Part shown: in pieces, positions 1 to 10,073 of the stretch
Layout of the letters: the number at the start of each line of letters is the position of its first letter
Position numbering within the stretch: the stretch's first letter is position 1
From: Leifsonia shinshuensis
GTDB taxonomy: Bacteria > Actinomycetota > Actinomycetes > Actinomycetales > Microbacteriaceae
Direction: 5' to 3'
Assembly (NCBI RefSeq): GCF_031456835.1
Contig: NZ_JAVDVK010000001.1
Span: 806,001 to 870,000 of the forward strand
Length of the DNA stretch: 64,000 nt
Made by a program: the position numbers and the translations under genes
The notes under the pieces: model-generated
What the model saw: only the letters and a program-made list of their open reading frames with translations
What the model was told of the DNA's origin: nothing
Databases searched by the model: none

Positions 1-126
1 GCACTCCCGTGGCCGTTCCTCGCGTCGATCGTCGTCGCCGCGGCGGCCCTCGCCGTGCTGGCGGCGCTGGCGCCGACCCGCCGGGCGACCCGCGTGTCCC
101 CGGTGGAGGCGCTGGCGGTCGAGTGA
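1..126 (+). CDS. C-terminal end of an FtsX/MacB-type ABC permease (partial)
   Basis: The reading frame open from base 1 ends at the TGA at 124-126 and encodes 41 residues. They form one hydrophobic membrane segment followed by the tail PTRRATRVSPVEALAVE. A last membrane helix followed by P-x-R-R-A-x-R and P-V-E-A-L is the standard ending of FtsX-family permeases, which work with an ATPase in lipoprotein or antimicrobial-peptide transport. Most of the gene lies outside the window, so its substrate cannot be told. The 87 bases to the next gene hold nothing clear. Confidence 0.75.
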   Translation, partial: ALPWPFLASIVVAAAALAVLAALAPTRRATRVSPVEALAVE

Positions 127-213
127 CCGCCGCAGATCGCCGCTGAATGTTGGCTGAACTCTCACAGAGCCTCAGCTATCGGTGAACTGGGCACTGAATA
201 ATCGAACCCGGCC

Positions 214-1560
214 GTGCCGCCGAGCACCGCATCCACGCCCGTACCGAGAGGACCCGTCCTGAACTGGCTGCTGACCCTGAGGATCGACAAGCCGCCGTTC
301 CTCATCGCGCTCGACGTCCTCGCCGCCGTTCTCGCGCTGTACCTGTTGATCCGCCCGACCTGGAAGCGCACGCTCGCCGGGTTGACCGCGGCACTCCTCG
401 GCGGTCTCGTCGGGTGGTTCCTGGTGTGGCTGCTGACCGACGCGATGGACCTGTTCGGCGTGGCGCTGACACCGGTCACCACCCTCTGGACGGCGCTCGG
501 CTTCGGCGGTGTGAGCCTCGCGGTGGCCAACCTGTTCCGCTCGCGGTGGTGGCGCAAGGTCATCGCGATCGTCAGCATCCCGGTGTTCCTGGCCGCGGCG
601 TTCTGCGGGATCAACGTGGACTTCGGCGCGTACCGCAACCTCAACGACGCGCTCGGCGTGGTGCCCTACAAGGCGCTCGACCTGCACACCGAGCGGGGGG
701 AGGTCGTGGCCGGCACGGACTGGAAGGCCACGGCGGGCGTGGGCGATCCCGGCGCGATCCCCGCCAAGGGGGAGGTCGGCACGGTGCGCATCCCGGGCAC
801 GGAGTCGCGGTTCCCGGCCCGGAAGGCCGTCGTCTACCTGCCCCCGATCGCACTGACCGCGAACCCGCCGGCGCTTCCGGTGCTCTACGCGCTCTCCGGG
901 CAGCCCGGCGCCCCCGCCGACATGTTCACCGCCGGCGGCGTGGGGGCGGCGATGGACCGGTTCGCCGCAGCGCACGGCGGCTACGCGCCGATCGTCGTCG
1001 CGGCCGACCAGCTCGGCGGGCCCGGGCGCAACCCGATGTGCGTCGACTCGCGCGACTACGGCAACTCGGCGACGTATCTGCTGACGGATGTGCGGAATTG
1101 GGTGCGTTCGAACCTGCGGGTGAGCAGTGACCCGGCAGGATGGGGGGTGTTCGGCTACTCGCAGGGCGCCACCTGCGCCGTCCAGTTCGCGAGCGGCCGA
1201 CCGGACCTGTTCGGTTCGGCATTGGCCTCCTCGAGCGAGCTGGGGCCGACACTGGGGGATGAGGCACTGACCATCAGCACGGGGTTCGACGGGTCGAAGG
1301 CCGCCTACGAGGCGGCGCAGCCCGCCGCCATGATGACGAAGAACGCGCCGTACCGCGACTCGGTGATGGTCTTCGGCGCCGGAGCGAACGACGCCAAGTA
1401 CAGCGCGTTCGCCCGGACGCTCTACGGCGACGCGGAGCGCGCGGGGGTGCGCGCCCAGCTGCTGAGCTCGCCGGGCACCGCCCACGACTGGAAGACCGTC
1501 CGCTACGTGCTCGCACACGGCTTCCCAGCGATCGCCGCTCAGATGGGGCTGGGGTCGTGA
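214..1560 (+). CDS. Membrane-anchored esterase (alpha/beta hydrolase, antigen 85/esterase D type)
   Basis: The protein has about four N-terminal membrane helices (roughly residues 27-135) and then a hydrolase domain that should lie outside the cell. The nucleophile elbow G-Y-S-Q-G is visible with Ser316, and the likely catalytic His is His424 in TAHDW. This matches the putative esterase family (PF00756). The stop overlaps the start of the MprF-like gene (GTGA at 1557-1560), so the two are translationally coupled. Esterases beside aminoacyl-lipid synthases are known in other Gram-positives, where some cleave aminoacylated lipids; that role here is inference. The GTG at 214 is the longest start. 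A CTG at 259 preceded by GAGAGGA (245-251) is a realistic alternative and would begin LNWLLTLRI. Confidence 0.75.
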   Translation: MPPSTASTPVPRGPVLNWLLTLRIDKPPFLIALDVLAAVLALYLLIRPTWKRTLAGLTAALLGGLVGWFLVWLLTDAMDLFGVALTPVTTLWTALGFGGVSLAVANLFRSRWWRKVIAIVSIPVFLAAAFCGINVDFGAYRNLNDALGVVPYKALDLHTERGEVVAGTDWKATAGVGDPGAIPAKGEVGTVRIPGTESRFPARKAVVYLPPIALTANPPALPVLYALSGQPGAPADMFTAGGVGAAMDRFAAAHGGYAPIVVAADQLGGPGRNPMCVDSRDYGNSATYLLTDVRNWVRSNLRVSSDPAGWGVFGYSQGATCAVQFASGRPDLFGSALASSSELGPTLGDEALTISTGFDGSKAAYEAAQPAAMMTKNAPYRDSVMVFGAGANDAKYSAFARTLYGDAERAGVRAQLLSSPGTAHDWKTVRYVLAHGFPAIAAQMGLGS

Positions 1561-4058
1561 AACCGGCCGCTCTGCTCACGCGGACCGGCCGCCTGATCGC
1601 GCAGCATCCCTTCACGACCGGGGTGACGCTGCTCATCCTGGTGCTGGCCCTGGCGACCGGACCTCTTCGCGGACCGCACCGCCCCCTCCGCGGCTGGCTC
1701 GGCGCGGGCGCGGTCCAGCTGCTGGACGGGCACTGGTGGTCGCCCTTCACCGCGGTGCTCTTCACCGACGACCTGCTCGAGCTGATCGTCGTGCTCGTGC
1801 TGACCGTGGTGCTCGTGGGGGCGTCCGAGCGGCTCATGGGGACGTGGCGCACCGCGCTCGCCTTCTTCGGCACCGCGGTCGTCGGGATCGTCGTCGGCGC
1901 TGTGCTGCAGGTCGCGGCCAACGACATCGGCGAGCTGTGGGCGCGCAACGTGCACGGCCTCCTCGTGCTCGACGCGTTCACGGCGATCGGCGGCACGATC
2001 ATGACCGCGAGCGCCTTCGCCGGCACGCTCTGGCGGCGCCGCATCCGCGTGATCACGCTCCTGGTCGCGATCATGTACATGCTCTACTCGGGGCTTCCCT
2101 CCGACCTCTACCGCCTGCTCGCCGTGCTGACCGGACTGGCCCTGGGGCCGCTGCTCCGCCAGACGACGATCGCCGCGGACTGGCTGCGCAGCTCCCGCCA
2201 CGAGGTCCGGGTGCTGCTGGCCTCCGCCGTGACCATCACGGCGCTCGGGCCGGTGATCGGCCTCCTGGGATCGACCCGCTACGGGATGCTGTCGCCGGTC
2301 GGACTCCTGTTCAGCAACGAGGCGCCGAACGCGAGTTCTGTGATCGAACGCTGCCAGGCCTTCGCCGTCACCCGGCAGTGCGTGCGCGACCTCACCCTCG
2401 AGCGGATCAACGGCCTCGGGCCGGTCCTCCTGTCGGTGCTCCCGCTCCTGCTGCTGCTGGTCGCCGCCTACGGCCTCCTGCGCGGGCGCCGGTTCGCCGT
2501 CTGGCTCGCCGTCGCGGTGAACGGCCTGCTCGCCCTCCTCTCCGCCCTCTACTACGGCATCCTGCCGATCGCGTCGGCCCGCCCGGAGGTGTCGCCGCGG
2601 TACTGGGAGATCACGGCCATCCTGGCCCTATCGACGCTGGTGCCGTTGGCGATGGCGGTGCTGCTGATCGTCTTCCGCCGGCACTTCACCGTGATGCCCT
2701 CGGCGCGGGCCGTCCGGCGGTACCTGCTCCTGGTGACGATCACCGGCGTTGCGCTGATCGGCCTGTACGTGCTGGTCGGCTGGCTGCAGAAGGACACCGG
2801 CTTCACGCGGCCCATCGACCTCAGCGACCTGTTCGACGACGTCCTCGAACGCTTCGTCCCGGTGAGCTTCCTGCGGCGGGAGCCGGTGCAGTACCTGCCG
2901 ACCACCCCGCTCGCGACGATCGTCTACCACAACATCGGAACGGTCTTCTGGCTGGTCGCGATCATCGGCGCCATCCCCGCGATGCTCGGCCGCGGCCTCC
3001 GGCGGCGCGGCACGGGCGAGGCCGCGCACGTGCGCGAGCTGCTGCACCGCGGCGGCGGCGACGCGATCTCGTTCATGGCGACCTGGCCGGGCAACTCGTA
3101 CTGGTTCGACCCCATCGGGGGCGGAGCGATCGCGTACCGGGTGGAGGGACGTGTGGCGCTGACCACCGGCGGGCCGTTCGGCGACCCGGGCCCGAAGGAC
3201 GGAGCGATCCAGGGCTTCGCGCGGTTCTGCGACGACAACGGCTGGATCCCGGTGTTCTACAGCGTGGAGGCGCACCACGCCGGTCTGTTCGAGCGCCTCG
3301 GCTGGTCGACCATGACGGTCGCCGAGGAGACGGTCATCCGCCCGCAGCTGTGGGCGACCACCGGCAAGAAGTGGCAGGACGTCCGCTCCTCCATCAACCG
3401 GGCCGAGCGTGCGGGCATCCGCTCGGAATGGACGACCTTCGCCGCGCTGAGCCTGACGGCGGCCGTGCAGCTCTCCGACATCTCGGAGCAGTGGGTCGCC
3501 GAGAAGGACCTGCCCGAGATGGGGTTCACCCTCGGCGGGCTCGACGAGCTGCGCGACCCGGAGGTGCGGCTCATGCTCGCCGTCAACGAGGGCGACGGCC
3601 CGGAGAACGGCCGCATCGAGGCCGTCACCAGCTGGCTGCCCACCTACCGCAACGGCATCGTGGTCGGATGGACGCTGGACTTCATGCGCCGACGTCCCGA
3701 CAGCATCAACGGCGTCATGGAGTTCCTGATCGCGGAGGCGGCGACGCGGATGAAGGCGGACGGCATCGAGTTCATGTCGCTCTCCGCCGCCCCGCTCGCC
3801 CACACCGCAGGGGCGCAGGAGGGGGAGAAGGACACGACGGACCGGCTCCTCGGCTACCTCAGCTCGTCGCTCGAACCGGTGTACGGCTTCCGCTCGCTGC
3901 TGAAGTTCAAGCAGAAGTTCCAGCCCGAACTGCACCCGCTGATCATGGCCTACCCGGACCCGGTGGCACTGCCGGCCATCGGCATCGCGCTGGTCCGCGC
4001 CTACCTGCCCGGGCTGTCGGTGCGCCAGGCGGCGACGTTCGTGCGGGGGCGCGGCTGA
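1557..4058 (+). CDS. MprF-like membrane protein with C-terminal aminoacyl-phosphatidylglycerol synthase domain (DUF2156)
   Basis: The 833-residue protein has a long multi-helix membrane part (about residues 1-485) and a soluble C-terminal domain from about residue 490. The C-terminal domain carries signatures of the lysyl/alanyl-phosphatidylglycerol synthase family (DUF2156, PF09924), such as SFMATWPGNSYWFDP and DFMRRRPDSINGVMEFLI. Family members move an amino acid from its tRNA onto a membrane lipid, which lowers negative surface charge. The first roughly 200 residues look rhomboid-like (GHWWSPFTAVLF), but the region where a rhomboid has its catalytic G-x-S-G reads LDAFTAIGG, so protease activity is unlikely. 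There is no fused lysyl-tRNA synthetase, unlike mycobacterial LysX. The GTG start overlaps the esterase stop. The amino acid transferred is unknown. Confidence 0.75.
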   Translation: MKPAALLTRTGRLIAQHPFTTGVTLLILVLALATGPLRGPHRPLRGWLGAGAVQLLDGHWWSPFTAVLFTDDLLELIVVLVLTVVLVGASERLMGTWRTALAFFGTAVVGIVVGAVLQVAANDIGELWARNVHGLLVLDAFTAIGGTIMTASAFAGTLWRRRIRVITLLVAIMYMLYSGLPSDLYRLLAVLTGLALGPLLRQTTIAADWLRSSRHEVRVLLASAVTITALGPVIGLLGSTRYGMLSPVGLLFSNEAPNASSVIERCQAFAVTRQCVRDLTLERINGLGPVLLSVLPLLLLLVAAYGLLRGRRFAVWLAVAVNGLLALLSALYYGILPIASARPEVSPRYWEITAILALSTLVPLAMAVLLIVFRRHFTVMPSARAVRRYLLLVTITGVALIGLYVLVGWLQKDTGFTRPIDLSDLFDDVLERFVPVSFLRREPVQYLPTTPLATIVYHNIGTVFWLVAIIGAIPAMLGRGLRRRGTGEAAHVRELLHRGGGDAISFMATWPGNSYWFDPIGGGAIAYRVEGRVALTTGGPFGDPGPKDGAIQGFARFCDDNGWIPVFYSVEAHHAGLFERLGWSTMTVAEETVIRPQLWATTGKKWQDVRSSINRAERAGIRSEWTTFAALSLTAAVQLSDISEQWVAEKDLPEMGFTLGGLDELRDPEVRLMLAVNEGDGPENGRIEAVTSWLPTYRNGIVVGWTLDFMRRRPDSINGVMEFLIAEAATRMKADGIEFMSLSAAPLAHTAGAQEGEKDTTDRLLGYLSSSLEPVYGFRSLLKFKQKFQPELHPLIMAYPDPVALPAIGIALVRAYLPGLSVRQAATFVRGRG

Positions 4059-4069
4059 CCCGGAGGTGG

Positions 4070-4075
4070 TACTCT
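4070..4075 (+). promoter_or_regulatory. Candidate -10 element (TACTCT) for the leuA leader
   Basis: TACTCT fits TANNNT and lies 7 bases before the GTG at 4083. Transcription would start at or next to the GTG, giving a leaderless leader peptide. No convincing -35 hexamer was found. Confidence 0.45.
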
Positions 4076-4082
4076 CGGTGCT

Positions 4083-5965
<1,883 letters not shown>

Positions 5966-6000
5966 CCCCGCTCGCGCCCTGCGCGCGTTCGCTTCTGCTG

Positions 6001-6035
6001 CGGAACCCGACATTCGTGCCGAATGTCGGGTTCCG
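6001..6035 (+). terminator. Long hairpin after leuA, built around a CATTCG/CGAATG palindrome
   Basis: CGGAACCCGACATTCG (6001-6016) pairs perfectly with its complement at 6020-6035 across the loop TGC, a 16-bp stem 35 bases after the leuA stop. No T-run follows. It may end leuA transcription and is also the first copy of the palindromic repeat family described at 6001-6141. Confidence 0.5.
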
Positions 6036-6141
6036 TGCGTGCGGGGCGCACATTCGTGCCGAATGCGTCCCGCTGCGCTGCCGTACATTCGTGCCGAATG
6101 TCGCGTTACGCGGGTGCGGAGGCGACATTCGTGACGAATGT
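6001..6141. repeat. Cluster A of palindromic repeats (four CATTCG...CGAATG units)
   Basis: Four units lie in the 200-base gap between leuA and the convergent TRIC gene: 6011-6025, 6051-6065 and 6086-6100 have the core CATTCG-TGC-CGAATG, and 6126-6140 has CATTCGT-G-ACGAATG. The core is constant while flanks differ, and in the first unit the flanks also pair. The same core recurs at 61351-61481, about 55 kb away. These look like short interspersed palindromes (REP-like). The rest of the gap holds nothing else I can identify. Confidence 0.85.
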
Positions 6142-6165
6142 CCCCGCCGGGCGGGAGCGGGCGCG

Positions 6166-6927
6166 CTACTCGCCGCGGTCGATGCGGTAGCGCGGGATGG
6201 CGCCGGTCTCGGTGCGCTCGTCGGTCTGCGCGGCGCTCTGGCGGCGCGTGAAGCGCGGCCAGCGCATCCGGGGGAGGCGGCCCAGCTCGCGCTGCTCGGG
6301 CAGGCTCCAGCCGAAGCGCACCGCGAGCAGCCGGATGATCAGCGTCACGACCACGCACACCACCGCCGCCGGGATGAGCGGGACGCCCAGGTCCACCATC
6401 ACGACCAGCACGATCGTCCCCGCGCCCGCGGCGACCGCGTAGAGCGATCCGACGTGCATCAGTGCGATCGGCAGGTTGAGCAGCATGTCGCGGAGGATCG
6501 AGCCTCCCACCGCCGACACGACGCCCACGAACACGGCCGGAACCTCCGGCAGCCCGAGCGCGAGCGCCTTCGTCGCGCCGATCGCGCCGAAGAGGCCGAT
6601 GGTCAGCGCGTCCAGGAACGTGATGATCGGGTCGAGCCGGCGGAACAGCCGAACCAGCAGCATCCCGAGCAGCGCCGCGACCACGGTAATCGGCAGATAC
6701 CAGTTCGACTGCAGCGCGACCGGCGTCACGTTGAGCAGGATGTCGCGCAGCAGCCCGCCGCCGACGCCCGTGGCGACGCCGATGATCGCGACGCCGAGCA
6801 GATCGAGCCGGCGGTCGCGGAAGCCGGAGGCGAACATCGCGCCCTGGAGGCTGCCCACGCCGACGGCGAGGAGGTCGCCCCACAGCGGGATGGCCAATGC
6901 GCCGATGTTGAGGGCGGTCGTGCTCAC
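6166..6927 (-). CDS. TRIC-type cation channel family protein (UPF0126/YicG)
   Basis: This integral membrane protein of 253 residues has seven hydrophobic helices and an internal duplication. Each half carries the glycine-rich kink G-G-x-x-L-R-D ([11 protein letters not shown] near residue 55 and [12 protein letters not shown] near residue 140). This is the mark of the UPF0126/TRIC family (PF03458), whose bacterial members form trimeric K+ channels. The C-terminal 50 residues are charged, cytoplasmic and specific to this protein. The GTG at 6927 is preceded on the minus strand by TACACA and six bases, so a leaderless message is possible. It is divergent from recO and convergent with leuA. Physiological role unknown. 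Confidence 0.85.
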   Translation of the reverse strand: MSTTALNIGALAIPLWGDLLAVGVGSLQGAMFASGFRDRRLDLLGVAIIGVATGVGGGLLRDILLNVTPVALQSNWYLPITVVAALLGMLLVRLFRRLDPIITFLDALTIGLFGAIGATKALALGLPEVPAVFVGVVSAVGGSILRDMLLNLPIALMHVGSLYAVAAGAGTIVLVVMVDLGVPLIPAAVVCVVVTLIIRLLAVRFGWSLPEQRELGRLPRMRWPRFTRRQSAAQTDERTETGAIPRYRIDRGE

Positions 6928-6987
6928 GCTTCATGTGTACCATCCCCGGTCCGCCGCGCCGTCCGCCGCGCTGTCAGCCGCAGGCGC

Positions 6988-6993
6988 GATACT
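6988..6993 (+). promoter_or_regulatory. Candidate -10 element (GATACT) of recO
   Basis: GATACT ends 5 bases before the GTG at 6999, so transcription would start on or beside the start codon. There is no Shine-Dalgarno in between. This supports the GTG at 6999 over longer frames. Confidence 0.4.
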
Positions 6994-6998
6994 GGAGT

Positions 6999-7838
6999 GT
7001 GCCTGTCTACCGTGATGAAGCCGTCGTGCTCCGCACCCACAAGCTGGGGGAAGCCGACCGCATCGTCACCATGCTCAGCCGCCAGCACGGCAAGATCCGC
7101 GCGGTGGCCAAGGGCGTGCGGCGCACGGCGTCCCGTTTCGGTTCTCGGCTGGAGCCGTTCATGGTCGCAGACGTGCAGCTGTACGAGGGCCGCAGCCTCG
7201 ACACGATCACGCAGGCCGAGACTCTCGGGGCGTACGGCGCCCTGATCGCGGACGACTACGCCAGCTACACCGCCGCCAACGCCATGGTGGAGGCGGCCGA
7301 CCGGCTCACCGACGCCGAGGCGTCGCTGCAGCAGTACCTGCTCCTCGTCGGCGCGCTGCGTTCCCTCTCGCGGCGGGAGCACGGACCGGGCCTGACGCTC
7401 GACTCGTACCTCCTGCGCGCGCTGTCGCTGGCGGGATGGGCGCCGAGCTTCCAGGACTGCTCGCGCTGCGGCGCCCCCGGCCCGCACACATCGGTCGTCG
7501 TCCAGCTCGGCGGAGTCGTGTGCCCCGACTGCGCCCCGCAGGGTGCGCCGAGGGTCGACCCGGAGACGATCGCGCTGCTCGGCGCGCTGCTGGCGGGCGA
7601 CTGGGAGGCGGCGGAGGCCGCGTCCGAGACGACGCAGGGGCGCGCCAACGGCGTCGTCGCCGCCTACACGCAGTGGCACCTGGAGCGCGGACTGCGGTCA
7701 CTTCAGCACGTGCAGCATGATCGGGCCCGCTCGGGTGCTCCGGCGCCGGCCGCGAGGCGCATCCCGCCCGCTGAGCCTGTGCCCGCCGACCCTGTACCCA
7801 CCGACCCCGTGCCCACCGACCAGAAGGCGAGTGGATGA
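6999..7838 (+). CDS. recO: DNA repair protein RecO
   Basis: RecO loads RecA onto SSB-coated single strands with RecR during gap repair. The 279-residue protein opens with the OB-fold signature [23 protein letters not shown] and keeps the family stretch [21 protein letters not shown] (here [16 protein letters not shown]). A zinc site is visible: Cys154 and Cys157 (CSRC) with Cys175 and Cys178 (CPDC). I chose the GTG at 6999 because it gives the usual RecO N-terminus and directly follows a -10-like element. The C-terminal 30 residues are a low-complexity tail with repeated [13 protein letters not shown] units. The gene overlaps uppS by four bases (ATGA at 7835-7838), a pairing common in actinobacteria. 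Confidence 0.95.
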   Translation: MPVYRDEAVVLRTHKLGEADRIVTMLSRQHGKIRAVAKGVRRTASRFGSRLEPFMVADVQLYEGRSLDTITQAETLGAYGALIADDYASYTAANAMVEAADRLTDAEASLQQYLLLVGALRSLSRREHGPGLTLDSYLLRALSLAGWAPSFQDCSRCGAPGPHTSVVVQLGGVVCPDCAPQGAPRVDPETIALLGALLAGDWEAAEAASETTQGRANGVVAAYTQWHLERGLRSLQHVQHDRARSGAPAPAARRIPPAEPVPADPVPTDPVPTDQKASG

Positions 7839-8659
7839 GTCCCAAGCCGTACACGCACAAGGATGCGGTCGAATACCGGCCGCTCGACTGGACCGGGGTG
7901 TACCCGCCCGCGTTCCCGGCGGGCAGCGTCCCGGAGCACGTCGCCATCGTCATGGACGGCAACGGCCGCTGGGCGAACCGCCGCGGCCTGACCCGCATCG
8001 AGGGCCACCGCGCGGGAGAGGCGGCGCTCCTCGACGTCGTCGCCGGCGCCATCCAGGCCGGGGTGAAGCACCTCAGCGTGTACGCATTCTCCACCGAGAA
8101 CTGGAAGCGGTCGCCCGAGGAGGTGCGCTTCCTGATGGGCTTCAACCGCGACGTGCTGCACCGGAGGCGCGACCAGCTGAACGAGTGGGGCGTGCGCGTC
8201 CGCTGGGCCGGGCGCAAGCCGCGCCTGTGGTCCTCCGTCATCAAGGAGCTGCAGTACGCCGAGCAGCTGACCGCCGGCAACGACGTGCTCACCCTGACGA
8301 TGTGCGTCAACTACGGCGGCCGCACCGAGATCGCGGACGCCGTGCGGTCGATCGCCGACGACGTGGCGGCCGGTCGCCTGCGCCCGTCCGCGGTCAGCGA
8401 GAAGACCATCCAGCGCCACCTCTACCTGCCGGACATGCCGGACGTGGACCTCTTCGTGCGGAGTTCGGGGGAGCAGCGCACGAGCAACTTCCTGCTGTGG
8501 CAGAGCGCCTACGCCGAAATGGTGTTCCTCGACACGCTCTGGCCCGACTTCAGCCGGACCGACCTGTGGGACGCGATCGGGCTGTACCTGAGCCGCAACC
8601 GGCGGTTCGGGGGAGCGGTGGATGCGCCCCGCGCGGGAACGGCGGAGGCCGCGTCCTGA
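7835..8659 (+). CDS. uppS: Polyprenyl diphosphate synthase (cis-prenyltransferase, UppS-type)
   Basis: This enzyme adds isopentenyl units in cis to an allylic diphosphate, making the lipid carrier for cell wall and glycan assembly. The 274-residue protein has the diagnostic block [16 protein letters not shown] with catalytic Asp41, the [10 protein letters not shown] motif and the late [20 protein letters not shown] block. The N-terminal [12 protein letters not shown] extension is typical of actinobacterial decaprenyl diphosphate synthases; chain length cannot be read from sequence. It is translationally coupled to recO. Actinobacteria often have two cis-prenyltransferases, so this may be the long-chain (Rv2361c-like) one. 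Confidence 0.93.
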   Translation: MSPKPYTHKDAVEYRPLDWTGVYPPAFPAGSVPEHVAIVMDGNGRWANRRGLTRIEGHRAGEAALLDVVAGAIQAGVKHLSVYAFSTENWKRSPEEVRFLMGFNRDVLHRRRDQLNEWGVRVRWAGRKPRLWSSVIKELQYAEQLTAGNDVLTLTMCVNYGGRTEIADAVRSIADDVAAGRLRPSAVSEKTIQRHLYLPDMPDVDLFVRSSGEQRTSNFLLWQSAYAEMVFLDTLWPDFSRTDLWDAIGLYLSRNRRFGGAVDAPRAGTAEAAS

Positions 8660-8721
8660 GTGCCGCGCTGCCGGATGGCGCGCTGCCGGAATAGGTGCAG
8701 TACTGCAGCGTTGTCCTCAGC

Positions 8722-9393
8722 GTGAGCGAACCCATCAAGATCGACATCTGGTCCGACATCGCCTGCCCGTGGTGCTACATCGGCAAGCGCAAGTTCGAGG
8801 CGGGCAGCGGCCTGTTCGCCGGAGCCGGTGACGGCCGGGGCGTCGAGGTGGAGTACCACTCGTTCGAGCTGTCGCCCGACACCCCGGTGGACTTCGAGGG
8901 CAGCGAGGTGGACTTCCTCGCGGGCCACAAGGGTCTGCCCGCCGGCCAGGTGGAGCAGATGCTGGAGCGTGTGGCGGGCATCGCCTCCTCCGTCGGCCTC
9001 GACTACGACTTCGACAACCTCAAGCACACCAACACCGTCAAGGCGCACGAGCTGCTGCACTTCGCGAAGGAGCAGGGCAAGCAGCTGGAGCTCGCCGAGC
9101 GCCTGTTCCGGGCGTACTTCGTCGAGGGACGCCACGTCGGCCGCATCGAGGACCTCGCCGACCTCGCCGCCGAGGTCGGCCTCGACCGCGCGCAGGCCCT
9201 CGAGGCCCTGGCGTCGTCCCGCTTCGAGCCCGCCGTGCGCGCCGACCAGGCGACCGCGGCCGAGTACGGCATCAACGGTGTCCCCTTCTTCGTGATCGAC
9301 GGCCGCTACGGCGTCTCCGGCGCCCAGGACGCTCAGACGTTCGCGCAGGTCCTGGAGCAGGTCTGGTCCGAGCGCGCGGCGGTGACCGCGTGA
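8722..9393 (+). CDS. DsbA-family oxidoreductase, FrnE-like
   Basis: This thioredoxin-fold protein of 223 residues has the active-site motif CPWC (Cys15-Cys18) at the end of the first strand, the cis-proline loop GVPFFVID near residue 190, and the inserted helical domain typical of DsbA/FrnE. There is no signal peptide, so it acts in the cytoplasm, where FrnE-like proteins serve in thiol redox reactions. The GTG at 8722 (SEPIKIDIWSD) gives the usual N-terminus; a GTG at 8695 would add nine residues. The stop overlaps the start of a 40-residue protein (GTGA at 9390-9393). Confidence 0.88.
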   Translation: MSEPIKIDIWSDIACPWCYIGKRKFEAGSGLFAGAGDGRGVEVEYHSFELSPDTPVDFEGSEVDFLAGHKGLPAGQVEQMLERVAGIASSVGLDYDFDNLKHTNTVKAHELLHFAKEQGKQLELAERLFRAYFVEGRHVGRIEDLADLAAEVGLDRAQALEALASSRFEPAVRADQATAAEYGINGVPFFVIDGRYGVSGAQDAQTFAQVLEQVWSERAAVTA

Positions 9394-9512
9394 GCGGCGC
9401 GCAGGGCGCCACGCCCGAGGCGGCCGCTCCCGCTCCCGCTGCGCGTCCGTCCCTCATCCCGCTGGGCGCACCGGCCGCCGCCTGCGAGGGCGACACCTGC
9501 GTCATCCCGTGA
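9390..9512 (+). CDS. 40-residue protein coupled to the FrnE-like gene, ending in a two-cysteine tail
   Basis: This small frame starts at a GTG that overlaps the oxidoreductase stop and ends at TGA 9510-9512. The first half is Ala/Pro-rich; the second half reads SLIPLGAPAA-ACEGDTCVIP, with two cysteines five apart (C-E-G-D-T-C) right at the end. The GTGA coupling, the ordered C-terminal motif and the fit into the space before the convergent YbaK gene support a real gene. A short cysteine-pair protein beside a DsbA-type enzyme could be its redox partner or substrate (inference). I do not recognise a named family. Confidence 0.6.
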   Translation: MSGAQGATPEAAAPAPAARPSLIPLGAPAAACEGDTCVIP

Positions 9513-9521
9513 GCGGAGCGG

Positions 9522-10040
9522 CTACTCCGGGTCGGTGATGTCGGCGACCGTCGCGCCGAAGGCGGCGATCAGGGCGTCGGCGTCGACGTAGAGCGAGTAG
9601 CCATGCTCGCCGGCGCCCATCGAGACCGTGCGCCCGGGGATCGTCGCGTCGGCGACGACGGGCCACGCCGTCGTGCTGCCGAACGGGGTGATCGTGCCGC
9701 GCTCGTAGCCGGTCGCGGCCAGGGCGACGCTCGCGTCGGGCAGCTGCAGCTTGTTGACGCCGAGCACCGAGCGCAGCTTCGGCCAGGCGATCTTGCGGCC
9801 GCCGGGCACGAGCGCGAAGACGAATGTGTCGTCGCTGCGCTTGACGACGAGCGTCTTCACGATGTCACCGGGCTGGATGCCGAGCAGCTCGGCGGCCTCG
9901 TGGAGGCTGCGGGCGGCGGGTCGTTCGACGATCCGGATCTCGACGCCGCGGGCCGCGGCATCCGCCGCTACACGCTGCCGTCCTTCGTCCACAGGACCGC
10001 CGTCGGGGGAGTACTCCACGGATTCCGGGCTCTCGGCCAT
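9522..10040 (-). CDS. YbaK/EbsC-type aminoacyl-tRNA deacylase
   Basis: The 172-residue protein has the YbaK/prolyl-tRNA-editing fold. The core shows SLHEAAELLGIQPGDIVKTLVVK with the conserved lysine, then FALVPGGRKIAWPKLRSVLG and the late GTITPFG and GAGEHGYSLYVD blocks. YbaK proteins hydrolyse misacylated tRNAs, chiefly Cys-tRNA(Pro). It is a stand-alone editing factor, not fused to a synthetase. It is convergent with the 40-residue gene, only 9 bases apart, and divergent from dusB with 33 bases between starts. The ATG at 10040 is the likely start; the first 20 residues are acidic and variable. Confidence 0.88.
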   Translation of the reverse strand: MAESPESVEYSPDGGPVDEGRQRVAADAAARGVEIRIVERPAARSLHEAAELLGIQPGDIVKTLVVKRSDDTFVFALVPGGRKIAWPKLRSVLGVNKLQLPDASVALAATGYERGTITPFGSTTAWPVVADATIPGRTVSMGAGEHGYSLYVDADALIAAFGATVADITDPE

Positions 10041-10073
10041 AGCTCAGCACGCTTTCTGGGAGAATCGAGTGAG

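Noticed and set aside
6001..6141. CRISPR array reading of the palindrome clusters
   Set aside because: Units are 15-17 bases with irregular spacing (about 30 to 40) and differing centres, spacers are not uniform, and no cas genes are near.
9603..10073. N-terminal extension of DusB by 157 codons
   Set aside because: The extra part is antisense to the YbaK-type gene and unlike the Dus family, whose fold begins right after the ATG at 10074.
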